From: Paenibacillus aceris
Lineage (GTDB): Bacteria > Bacillota > Bacilli > Paenibacillales > NBRC-103111
DNA: 64,000 bases
Assembly: GCF_017874035.1 (NCBI RefSeq)
Contig: NZ_JAGGKV010000031.1
Location: forward strand, 1 to 64,000
Direction: 5' to 3'
The position numbers and the translations under genes were made by a program. The notes below the pieces were generated by a model. That model had not been told where the DNA came from. It made no database searches and saw only the letters and a program-made list of their open reading frames with translations. Shown in pieces: positions 44,495-52,306 of this stretch (its first letter is position 1; each line of letters begins with the position of its first letter).

Positions 44495-44690
44495 GAACTA
44501 CATTCCCTTATTTGAGCGAAAAGTTGGATTTCGTGGGTTGGAGGGGAACTACAGGCTCTTATTCAACCTGCATCGTCCAAATATCTATCAAAATGGCGAA
44601 ATAGCAGACCCTAGTTCCCTCTCCCTCACGCAAAGGAATCTTTTTGGCAAAACAGCGCCCTGTAGTTCCCCTGCAAACATAGAAATACTT
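44495..44690. repeat. ~195-bp dispersed repeat, copy 1
   Basis: This block is strongly similar to 52058-52250, with long identical stretches and scattered substitutions. Inside it, perfect 14-bp inverted arms AGGGGAACTACAGG (44542-44555) and CCTGTAGTTCCCCT (44659-44672) could form a large hairpin, with a related CCTAGTTCCC in the middle. No coding frame is conserved. It sits between the GH125 and binding-protein genes and behaves like a mobile or amplified intergenic element without a transposase. The 44367-44494 stretch before it shows nothing recognisable. Confidence 0.8.
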
Positions 44691-44705
44691 ATGCGCACCA
44701 AAAAA

Positions 44706-44740
44706 GCGGGTGTAAAGGCCAAATTCACCTTTACACCCGC
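44706..44740. terminator. Strong terminator beside the mannoside binding-protein gene
   Basis: A perfect 13-bp stem GCGGGTGTAAAGG/CCTTTACACCCGC with a 9-base loop; poly-A lies to the left, giving a T run on the minus strand after the binding-protein gene, which ends at 44779. Confidence 0.85.
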
Positions 44741-44778
44741 TTCTATTTCGCTTACTTCCTCAAATGTTCAAGCATACC

Positions 44779-46389
44779 TTAGCTGTTTTTCCAGCGATCG
44801 TAGGCTTTTTGGTAAATCTCTTGGAAACGGTCAGAGCCCATTTTCTTCAGGGTTTGCACATATTTATCCCATCCGTCCAGTGATTCCTGTCCGGTGATAA
44901 ACTTTGCTTCCATCTGTGCGACATACGTAGTGAGATCGGAACGTAATGCCGCCACTTCGGCTGATTCCGCATCGGTCAAGAACAACGCCGGGAATGGTAC
45001 GCGCGCGCCACGGTCCAGAAGCTTGGTCTTGGACTCGTTTTCTACCCATTTCGCGAACTCGTCCTTCACAGGCTCATCCGGTACAACCATAGGAGAAGCT
45101 ATACCGAAGTTAGGTGTAATCTTGGAGCGGTACGTTTCCCGGTCTTCTCCATTCGGTACAGGCAGATACTCAATTTGGGATTTGGAGCTGTCCGTATATT
45201 TCCACAGAATGCCCTCAGGCCCCTTGTTAAACAACATTTCGCCTTCTGTCGAGTACATGTAATCTACCCAGCGGATCGACGCTTCCGGAGAACGATTGGA
45301 CTTGGAGATCGCGAAAGTGCCTGTCGAGAAGCCTTTGTTTCTAGCTATGACCGGAGCACTTAGCTTGTCGCTACGGATCGGGCTGAACATCAAGTCCTCA
45401 GTGTTAGGCTTCCCGCCATGCGACATATAGGCATGCCAATCGGAGAACAGGAGCACCTGATCGTTTTTAATCTTGGCCTTCTTCTGGTCATCCGTCTGCG
45501 AGAAGGATTCGTGATCCAGAAGGTTGTCAGCCCAGAGCTTATTCAAGTAAGTCACGTAGCCTTTATATGCCTCTTCAGCAGGTGTGTAGTGAACCTTATC
45601 TTTATCGTCCACATACAATTCTTCCTCATACGCTCCGAATGCGCCAAGAATCCACGTGCGGATATCTCTCAGCTTGATGCCTGAGGAAGACGACAACGGA
45701 ATCTCATCCTTCTTGCCGTTCTTGTTCGGGTCTTCGTCTCTGGCACGCTTCAGCAGGTCGTACAACTCATCCGTCGTCTCCGGCAGTTTCGTCACATTGA
45801 GCTCCTTCAGCATCTTGCCGTTGTACCACATCGGATTGCGGTACCACGGCTGATAAGGTTCGATGCGAGGCAGAGAATAAATATGTCCGTCTGGCGCCGT
45901 GATCGACTTGCGAATATCCGGTTTATCGGCCAGCACTTTCTTGATGTTCGGTGCGTATTCATCGATCAGCTTCTCCAAAGGAATCAGGATGCCTTGACTG
46001 CCGTAGTTCTGTTCTTCAGCTTGCGTAAGCTTAGATGCAAAGAAAATGTCCGGGTAGTCGCCGCTGGCGAAGACGAGATTTTTCTTCGTATCGAAGCTGT
46101 CCCGGGGAGCATTCCGGTATTCGATCTTAATGCCCGTGAGCTTCTCCATCTCCTGCATGACCGGCATATCCTTCCAATTCTGAATCCCCATATCCGGAGC
46201 CATGATGGATAAGGTTAGGGGCTTATTTACAATCGGGAAACCTTCCTTGTTCAAGGAACTTTCCTTCGAACTTCCGCTGCTGCCTGCAGCGTTCCCGTTT
46301 TCTTTTTTACTCACACAGCCGCTTAGTACGGTTATTGTCATCATTACGGCGAGTGCTGAAGCCACGACTTTCATTTTTCTGTTCGACAA
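44779..46389 (-). CDS. Oligosaccharide ABC transporter binding lipoprotein (LplA type)
   Basis: An extracellular binding protein of about 537 residues. The signal peptide ends in VLSGC, giving a lipidated Cys25. The body begins LTLSIMAPDMGIQNW and follows the LplA/YtcQ pattern used with LplBC permeases. The start is placed at TTG 46389, because GGGAGG lies eight bases upstream; the ATG 46374 is too far, and the frame to 46428 has no ribosome site. It is likely the missing binding component for the permeases at 37829-39733, although it lies about 5 kb away behind the mannosidase genes. It shares their cre-like and GTAAATATGTC motifs. Confidence 0.9.
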   Translation of the reverse strand: MSNRKMKVVASALAVMMTITVLSGCVSKKENGNAAGSSGSSKESSLNKEGFPIVNKPLTLSIMAPDMGIQNWKDMPVMQEMEKLTGIKIEYRNAPRDSFDTKKNLVFASGDYPDIFFASKLTQAEEQNYGSQGILIPLEKLIDEYAPNIKKVLADKPDIRKSITAPDGHIYSLPRIEPYQPWYRNPMWYNGKMLKELNVTKLPETTDELYDLLKRARDEDPNKNGKKDEIPLSSSSGIKLRDIRTWILGAFGAYEEELYVDDKDKVHYTPAEEAYKGYVTYLNKLWADNLLDHESFSQTDDQKKAKIKNDQVLLFSDWHAYMSHGGKPNTEDLMFSPIRSDKLSAPVIARNKGFSTGTFAISKSNRSPEASIRWVDYMYSTEGEMLFNKGPEGILWKYTDSSKSQIEYLPVPNGEDRETYRSKITPNFGIASPMVVPDEPVKDEFAKWVENESKTKLLDRGARVPFPALFLTDAESAEVAALRSDLTTYVAQMEAKFITGQESLDGWDKYVQTLKKMGSDRFQEIYQKAYDRWKNS

Positions 46390-46528
46390 TTGCCTGTCCT
46401 CCCTTATTGTTTCTATTATATCCGTCACAATTTGCGAAAGTCCTAACGATCCGGCTCTTTTTCGCTATTATGATCACGCTTGCAACATGATTTCCTGCGA
46501 GGCATCGCTGTCCCGTCGTGAAACAAGC

Positions 46529-46542
46529 TGCTAGCGCTTACA
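46529..46542. promoter_or_regulatory. cre-like site upstream of the mannoside binding-protein gene
   Basis: TGCTAGCGCTTACA differs by one base from the site at 39762-39775 and matches the CcpA consensus except at position 3. It lies about 140 bp upstream of the binding-protein start. Confidence 0.6.
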
Positions 46543-46572
46543 AACTGAAGCTTAATCTTTACGGTCTTTCTA

Positions 46573-46598
46573 GTAAATATGTCGTTTTTGTGCTGTCA
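46573..46598 (-). promoter_or_regulatory. Shared operator-like motif of the mannoside binding-protein gene
   Basis: GTAAATATGTC-N10-TGTCA, identical in its fixed bases and spacing to 39813-39838, lies 31 bp above the cre-like site. The 46600-46845 stretch beyond it is non-coding and shows nothing I can assign. Confidence 0.5.
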
Positions 46599-46845
46599 AA
46601 GACCCTTGTTTCCCAAGTTCCCGAGCATGACGGTTTCTAAATGTCCTGGCGTGTTCCCGTTAGGCTAGCCGGCCCGAATATGTAATTTTTGAGAACCTTA
46701 TCATTAGAGCAAAACATACACATTATACAATTTTAATAACAACTGATAAAGCTAGGGATAAAGACAGCAACGAATTGAGCAGGGCGATTTTGACAGTGTG
46801 CCGCCCTTGCGCTCAACCAAATACTCAGGTCGGTCTCAACGCAAA

Positions 46846-46890
46846 AAAATTGCCGCATCTCCAGCATTAAGGCTAGATAGCGACAATTTT
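46846..46890 (-). terminator. Terminator after the NCS2 permease gene
   Basis: On the minus strand AAAATTGTCGC can pair with GCGGCAATTTT (one G-T pair), followed by TTTTTG. It lies 16 bases beyond the permease stop codon. The loop is long (about 24 bases). Confidence 0.6.
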
Positions 46891-46905
46891 ATTGATAAAT
46901 AGTGC

Positions 46906-48219
46906 TTAAGCGCAATTTGCTCCCTCATTCTTCGTCTTCCAAAGTTGTTCAAGCAGAATCACGATCATCGTGCCTACAAGCAGTCCATTGCTGAATACAT
47001 ATTGCAAAATAGACGGAAGTCCTTGGAATACTGTCGAGGGTAGAAACATAAGTCCAATGCCAATCAGCAATGTGATGCCCAAAATAGTCAGTCGGCGTTG
47101 ATCCAGTGTTTCCCTCAGAATAGATTGAAAAGCGATTCCAATCATTTGGACAAAAGATGCCAGTAAGGCAGCAGTGGCGATTGGTCCAGGAAGTAATGCC
47201 AAAAAGTTAACAAGAAACGGAACTAATGAAATACCTGATAAAGCCAGACAAGCTACAAGGAACGGACGAACTCGGGTCTGTTCGGTTAGTCGAATAAAAC
47301 CCGCGGAAACCGGTAACGGAACGACACCGACCGTTGAGAACAAAGCACATAACATATGAGAAATTCCACCGGCTACCCCACCGCGGTTCAGCGTTTCTTT
47401 CAAACTCCCCGGAGTTTCCGGCATGACTTGGCTGACGGCCGAAACCGCAGCAATCGTATTGGAGACTAAAATAAAAGTAAACAGAATCGCTGTGATCACA
47501 ATTCCGGCATTAAATTGCGGAATGCCCCAAGCAAAAATTTCCGGCAGCTTGACCCAAGATCCGTTCGCGCTATGCACACCCGAGCTTTTACCCAACAAGG
47601 TATACAGCAGCCACCCGGATAAGATTCCGATCAACACCGCATAATTTTTGATCCATCCTTTGCCTCTGACAGATAGAAGAATTACGAGTATAAAGACTCC
47701 AAACGATATCGCTGCGGTTCCATAATCGGGAAGGGAGGCTTCCCCATGTAAAGCCATCATTCCTTTCATGAAAACACCGCTAAGTTGAAGCGCTAAGATC
47801 AAAAGAAAGGAACCGGTAACCAAAGGGGTGAACAGAAAGAGCAACCGATGGAAATACCCGCTCAAGCCAAGAAGGAGGAGAAGCAGGCCTGCAATAAGGA
47901 ATCCCCCCTCCAAAATTTGCAGCGTTCCCTTCAGGCTCTGACCCTGTCTGACAGCTACATCAGCTAGAATCACAAACACACTGACCCATGAACCTGCAGG
48001 GCCATCCGCAATCGGATACCGGTGCCCCAACCATCCTTGGAGGAAGGAGCTCAAGCCAACGACCAAGAATGTTCTCTGCATCAACGCCGATACTTCCTCT
48101 ATCGACAAGTGAAAAATGCCGCCGATCACGATCGGTAGTGCGAGAGAATTGGCAAGCAGGAAAATAAACCATTGAAATGTGCTTAAGCTGCCGTAGAACC
48201 GGCGTTTTTGTGCTTCCAT
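46906..48219 (-). CDS. NCS2-family nucleobase permease (uracil/xanthine type)
   Basis: A 437-residue membrane transporter with about twelve to fourteen spans, of the nucleobase-cation symporter 2 family. The N-terminal SLSTFQWFIFLLANSLALPIV is typical, as are the ADGPAGSWVSVF segment and the helix-8/10 region (TVGVVPLPVSAGFIRLT), where the family Q-x-N motif is replaced. It should import a nucleobase-like ring by proton symport. The ATG at 48219 has AGGTGG directly upstream; a GTG at 48228 is less likely. It follows binding protein 1 with only a hairpin-repeat block between, and links this cluster to nitrogen heterocycles. Confidence 0.9.
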   Translation of the reverse strand: MEAQKRRFYGSLSTFQWFIFLLANSLALPIVIGGIFHLSIEEVSALMQRTFLVVGLSSFLQGWLGHRYPIADGPAGSWVSVFVILADVAVRQGQSLKGTLQILEGGFLIAGLLLLLLGLSGYFHRLLFLFTPLVTGSFLLILALQLSGVFMKGMMALHGEASLPDYGTAAISFGVFILVILLSVRGKGWIKNYAVLIGILSGWLLYTLLGKSSGVHSANGSWVKLPEIFAWGIPQFNAGIVITAILFTFILVSNTIAAVSAVSQVMPETPGSLKETLNRGGVAGGISHMLCALFSTVGVVPLPVSAGFIRLTEQTRVRPFLVACLALSGISLVPFLVNFLALLPGPIATAALLASFVQMIGIAFQSILRETLDQRRLTILGITLLIGIGLMFLPSTVFQGLPSILQYVFSNGLLVGTMIVILLEQLWKTKNEGANCA

Positions 48220-48232
48220 TGTACCCACCTAA

Positions 48233-48454
48233 TATAGGGATCTTTGAGTGTAGCTCAAAGTCTCTCCGCTATAGGGATCTTTGAGTGTAGCTCAAAGTCT
48301 CTCCGCTATAGGGATCTTTGAGTGTAGCTCAAAGTCTCTCCGCTATAGGGATCTTTGAGCATAGCTCAAAGTCTCTCCGCTGTAGGGATCTTTGAGTGTA
48401 GCTCAAAGTCTCTCCGCTGTAGGGATCTTTGAGTGTAGCTCAAAGTCTCTCCGC
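48233..48454. repeat. Six tandem 37-bp hairpin repeats
   Basis: Six directly joined units of exactly 37 bp (48233, 48270, 48307, 48344, 48381, 48418), nearly identical. Each holds the inverted repeat CTTTGAG-N5-CTCAAAG. Unit 4 differs at the loop (CATAG for TGTAG), and units 5 and 6 share a TGTAGGG start. The array fills the gap between the binding-protein stop (48457) and the NCS2 ribosome site. There are no spacers, so it is not a CRISPR. It may dampen transcription or stabilise the upstream mRNA. Confidence 0.95.
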
Positions 48455-48456
48455 TT

Positions 48457-50025
48457 TTACTTTACAGTAACATCGTTTAGCATCAGATAACCAATCGGAT
48501 TTAGCGAAAATCCTTTTACATTTTTGGCCGTTGCTGCAACGTGATCAATCGTTCGAATCGGAATTAACGGGCTTTCTTTCATTTCGATTTCTTGCGCTTT
48601 AGCGTAAATCGCTTTACGTTTCTCCACATCTTTCTCACGACGGCCGTCCTCGATTAGCTTGTCCACTTCCGGATTGGTATAGAAAGCCAAGTTGCCTTTG
48701 CTGCCATGGGAAGAGCTGTGAAACACATTATACTGATTATAATCCGCATCGCCGGTCGCGTTCCCCCAACCGCCGATAAACATGCTGTGTTCGCCTTTGC
48801 CGGTTATATCCAGATACGCACCGTACTCCATCACTTTAATTTCGAGGTCGATGCCAATCCCTTTCAACTGAGATTGAATGACTTCCGCCAGATTGATGCG
48901 TTCTTTTCTGTCATCTGTAACAATAGATGTTTTAAATCCATTTGGAAAGCCAGCCTCGGCAAGCAGTTCCTTCGCCTTATTGATGTTGTAATCATACTCA
49001 CCCAATTTAGGATCAAAGCCTATCATCTTAGGAGAAAGAGCTGAGATAGCTTTGCTGCCCACACCGTTATAGACACCTTTGATAATGGACTCCTTTTCAA
49101 TGGCATAGGAGAATGCCTGACGAACGCGCGCATCATCAAACGGTTTTTTCTTCACATTAAACCCGATGTATTCTACCCCAAGCCCTTCGGTGCGAGCCAG
49201 TGTCATGGACGTTGAATTTTGCACGCGGTTTAATTCGGTTACAGGCAATTGATCGCTGATCTGAACCTCTCCCGATTCCACCATGGCAACCCGAGTAGTA
49301 TCCTCAGGTACAACTTTGTAAACAACCTTATCTACTTTCGGAATGTCTCCCCAGTAGCTATCATTTTTGACAAGGATCATCTCTTGCCCTGGCGTCCAGG
49401 ACTGGAATTTGAATGGACCTGTTCCAATCGGATTTTTCGACAGCTTGTCAGCTTGTTCCGCAATAGCCTTCGGGCTAAGGATACTGCCTTCATTGCTGGC
49501 AAGAATGGACAGAATAGGGGCATACGGATAGGACAGAATGAATTGTACCGTATAGTCATCAACAGCCTTCACTTCTTTTACCATGGAGAAATTACTTGCT
49601 CTTGGCGAATTTACTTTTGGATCCAGAGCACGCTCCATGGTCTTCTTGACCGCTTCGGCCGTGAACGGCGTTCCATCGTGGAAGGTCACACCTTTGCGCA
49701 GCTTGAACTCCCAAGTTAAGTCATCTACCTGTTTCCACTCTGTCGCTAGAGCAGGCTTGTACTCCATGTTCTTATCCGTCATAAGCAGACCTTCGTAAAC
49801 CTTACCAAAGATGTAATTGGCTGAAGGAATATTGGTTATAAATTGAGGATCCAGGTTGTTCGCATCCGCCTTTCTTGCGATGGTCAGTGTACCGCCTGCT
49901 TTTGAAGCTTCCGAAGCTTTCCCGTTATCTGCAGTCGAACCTGGTGAAGAAGAGCATCCGGCTAACACTGTCATACCTACAAGAGACATTGCGAGAAAAC
50001 CGCCAAGAATAAGATTTCTTTTCAT
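48457..50025 (-). CDS. Dipeptide-type ABC transporter binding lipoprotein 1
   Basis: A family-5 (DppA/OppA) extracellular binding protein of 522 residues. The signal peptide ends in VLAGC (Cys24). The body shows the family hallmarks WEFKLRKGVTFHDGTPFTAE and the later DARVRQAFSYAIEKE. The start at 50025 has GGAGGG well placed; the frame to 50112 is not supported. It is clearly paralogous to the protein at 50167-51723. Its promoter carries the 21-bp-spaced direct repeat. It likely delivers substrate to the DppBCDF-type permease at 56473-60433. Peptide specificity is not certain, as the family also binds other solutes. Confidence 0.93.
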   Translation of the reverse strand: MKRNLILGGFLAMSLVGMTVLAGCSSSPGSTADNGKASEASKAGGTLTIARKADANNLDPQFITNIPSANYIFGKVYEGLLMTDKNMEYKPALATEWKQVDDLTWEFKLRKGVTFHDGTPFTAEAVKKTMERALDPKVNSPRASNFSMVKEVKAVDDYTVQFILSYPYAPILSILASNEGSILSPKAIAEQADKLSKNPIGTGPFKFQSWTPGQEMILVKNDSYWGDIPKVDKVVYKVVPEDTTRVAMVESGEVQISDQLPVTELNRVQNSTSMTLARTEGLGVEYIGFNVKKKPFDDARVRQAFSYAIEKESIIKGVYNGVGSKAISALSPKMIGFDPKLGEYDYNINKAKELLAEAGFPNGFKTSIVTDDRKERINLAEVIQSQLKGIGIDLEIKVMEYGAYLDITGKGEHSMFIGGWGNATGDADYNQYNVFHSSSHGSKGNLAFYTNPEVDKLIEDGRREKDVEKRKAIYAKAQEIEMKESPLIPIRTIDHVAATAKNVKGFSLNPIGYLMLNDVTVK

Positions 50026-50079
50026 AGTAAACCCTCCTGTTTCAATCATGTTGATGATGCTGTTTATTTGCTTATAAGC

Positions 50080-50142
50080 ATTATAGAGAATATTAGCCAA
50101 AGAGCCTTGCACATTCTTTACGTTTATTTACAATATCTTTAC
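50080..50142 (-). promoter_or_regulatory. Two-component-type promoter of binding protein 1
   Basis: On the minus strand, GTAAAGAT (50135-50142) and GTAAAGAA (50114-50121) are repeated at a 21-bp offset; 28 bases on is -10 TATAAT (50080-50085). No -35 is seen at the expected place. The same layout is at 51763-51825 and 56341-56402, so it is probably an activator-dependent promoter of the response regulator at 61291. Confidence 0.75.
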
Positions 50143-50166
50143 TACTTTCGTTATGCTAACCATTCA

Positions 50167-51723
50167 TTATTTCATTGTTATATCATTAATTTCAATGTAC
50201 CCTGAAGGGCTAATCCATACACCTTGCACATTTTTGGCGATGGCAGCCAAATTCTCCGAGCTGCGGTAAGGCAGCAACGCTACATCATTGATTTCGATGG
50301 CCTGCGCTTTTTCATAAATTTGTTTGCGTTTTTCGGGGTCCGCTTCTTTACGTCCACTTTCGATAAGCTGATCTACTTCTTTGTTGGCATAAAAAGAGTG
50401 GTTACCGGGAACACCATGAGAACTGCTGTGGAACAAGTTGTACTGGTTGTAATCCGCATCGCCTGTCGCATTCCCCCAGCCACTGATGAACATTTCCGTC
50501 TGCGCCTTGGAAGCTGCATCGATGTAAGCCCCAAACTCCATGACTTTCACTTGGAGATCGATTCCAATCCCTTTTAACTGCGATTGAAGAACTTCCGCCA
50601 CATTAATACGGGCTTTATTATCGTTCAAATATACGGTAGCCTTTAATCCGTTCGGATAACCGGCTTCTGCGAGCAATTGCTTCGCTTTGTTCAAATCATA
50701 GGCAAATCCTTTTATATTTGGACTATATCCGATAACTTTTGGACCCAGACTCGAATTGGCTACTTTGCCGACGTTGTTATATACCCCCTTAATGATCGCT
50801 TCTTTATCTATCGCGTAAGCAACAGCCTGGCGTACACGGACATCGTCAAACGGCTTTTTACTCGTATTGAAGCCAATGTGATCCACGGCAAAGGCATCAA
50901 ATCGGCCAAGAGTCATCGTTGCGGAAGATTTGACGCGTTCGATTTCGGTAACCGGCAGCTGCTCGGCAACCTGTGCTTCTCCGGTTTCAATCATGGCAAC
51001 GCGAGTCGTATCCTCAGGAACTGTTTTAAAAATGACTTTATTAAACTTTGGTTGATCTCCCCAATAATTTTCATTTTTCACCATGACAATTTCTTGACCG
51101 GGGGTCCACGATTCGAATCGGAACGGCCCTGTGCCTGTAGGATGTTTCGTTAATTCTTTTCCATACTGTTCAATGGCCTTAGGACTCAGTATACTGCCTT
51201 CCGCACTTGCCAAAATAGAAAGAAGCGGTGCAAACGGATACTCAAGAATGAACTGAACCGTGTATTCGTCCACCGCTTTAACTTCTTTGATCATCGAAAA
51301 AAGATTCGCTTTCGGCGTAGGTTCCTTCTTATCCAATACGCGTGCAATTGTTTTGCGAACCGCTTCTGCGTTGAATGGCGTTCCGTCATGGAAAGCCGCG
51401 CCTTTGCGGAGTTTAAATTCCCATGTAAGATCATTTAATTGTTTCCATTCGGTGGCAAGTAAAGGCTTGTACTCACTGTTCTTATCCAATTGAACGAGAC
51501 CTTCATAAATCTTATGCTGAATCACGGCCATAGAGTTGATCTGTGTGCTGAAATGCGGATCAAGGTTGTTCGCATCGCTCAATCGCGCAACGACTAGCGT
51601 GCCGGTGTTCTTCTGTGCTGTCGGGGTTGTTTCTTTGTTGCCGTCACTCACTTCTTTAGCGGAAGTACAACCAGCCAGTGCTAAAGTTAAAATTAAGAAA
51701 GCGCTAACAATTTTTCGGTTCAT
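50167..51723 (-). CDS. Dipeptide-type ABC transporter binding lipoprotein 2
   Basis: A 518-residue family-5 binding protein, paralogous to the next gene downstream through nearly its whole length (for example DLTWEFKLRKGAAFHDGTPF and DVRVRQAVAYAIDKEAIIKG). The signal peptide ends in LALAGC with Cys19. GGGGAC lies upstream of the ATG. It has its own copy of the direct-repeat promoter, so the two proteins are co-regulated but not necessarily co-transcribed. They may widen the substrate range of one shared permease. Confidence 0.93.
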   Translation of the reverse strand: MNRKIVSAFLILTLALAGCTSAKEVSDGNKETTPTAQKNTGTLVVARLSDANNLDPHFSTQINSMAVIQHKIYEGLVQLDKNSEYKPLLATEWKQLNDLTWEFKLRKGAAFHDGTPFNAEAVRKTIARVLDKKEPTPKANLFSMIKEVKAVDEYTVQFILEYPFAPLLSILASAEGSILSPKAIEQYGKELTKHPTGTGPFRFESWTPGQEIVMVKNENYWGDQPKFNKVIFKTVPEDTTRVAMIETGEAQVAEQLPVTEIERVKSSATMTLGRFDAFAVDHIGFNTSKKPFDDVRVRQAVAYAIDKEAIIKGVYNNVGKVANSSLGPKVIGYSPNIKGFAYDLNKAKQLLAEAGYPNGLKATVYLNDNKARINVAEVLQSQLKGIGIDLQVKVMEFGAYIDAASKAQTEMFISGWGNATGDADYNQYNLFHSSSHGVPGNHSFYANKEVDQLIESGRKEADPEKRKQIYEKAQAIEINDVALLPYRSSENLAAIAKNVQGVWISPSGYIEINDITMK

Positions 51724-51762
51724 ACAAAGTCCCCTTTATGAATGAATTATCTTCATATTTAG

Positions 51763-51825
51763 ATAATAAATAATTTTCAGATTTTTTATTTTCACAATCT
51801 TTACTTGTATTTATATAATCTTTAC
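51763..51825 (-). promoter_or_regulatory. Two-component-type promoter of binding protein 2
   Basis: On the minus strand, GTAAAGAT at 51818-51825 and again at 51797-51804 (offset 21 bp), then 28 bases to a -10 TATTAT (51763-51768). There is no -35. The -10 is about 40 bases from the ATG. Confidence 0.75.
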
Positions 51826-52057
51826 TACTTTTCATTGAACAAATAAGGATAACCGACTTCGTCATCCTTTTAGGACGAGCGCGTTTGTCAAGGTAGATGC
51901 GAAGCAAAAGTATAAAACTTATACTGAGAAAGACCGCCGTGGAAATTCCAACCGGAACTTTTGCTTGTAAACCTCCTGCATAGGCATAAGGGTGGATGAA
52001 TAGTCATGCTACATCCGCTTATCCCAAACTGGGATACCCGCCCCGCCCATGCTAATG

Positions 52058-52250
52058 GAACATATATTCCCTTATTTAAGCGAAAAGTGGAATTTCGTGG
52101 GTTGGAGGGGAACTACAGGCTCTTATTCAACCTCCATTGTCTAAATATCTGTCAAAATGGCGAAATAGCGGACCCTAGTTCCCCCTACCTCGCTCGCAGA
52201 GCTGTTTGCGGCAAAATAGCGCCCTGTAGTTCCCCTACAGACATAGAAAT
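52058..52250. repeat. ~195-bp dispersed repeat, copy 2
   Basis: Second copy of the element at 44495-44690, in the same orientation. Inverted arms AGGGGAACTACAGG (52106-52119) and CCTGTAGTTCCCCT (52223-52236) are fully kept, while the middle has diverged more (around 52180-52210). It lies between the amidohydrolase operon end and binding protein 2. The 51826-52057 stretch before it has no gene or signal I can identify. Confidence 0.8.
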
Positions 52251-52262
52251 TCTGTTAAAAAA

Positions 52263-52300
52263 AGGCATAGCCCCCTCCCGGACAGGAGAAAACTATGCCT
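52263..52300 (-). terminator. Terminator after the amidohydrolase operon
   Basis: AGGCATAG and CTATGCCT enclose a loop with an inner CTCC/GGAG pairing. On the minus strand a TTTTTTT tail follows. It lies 7 bases beyond the last amidohydrolase stop. Confidence 0.8.
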
Positions 52301-52306
52301 ATCTCG

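Noticed and set aside
44495..44690. Insertion sequence
   Set aside because: The element has inverted internal arms, but no transposase frame and no clear target duplication.
48233..48454. CRISPR array
   Set aside because: The 37-bp units are joined directly with no variable spacers, and no cas genes are nearby.
48220..48460. Purine riboswitch before the NCS2 permease
   Set aside because: The upstream gap is filled by the 37-bp repeats, and no purine-aptamer core is present.
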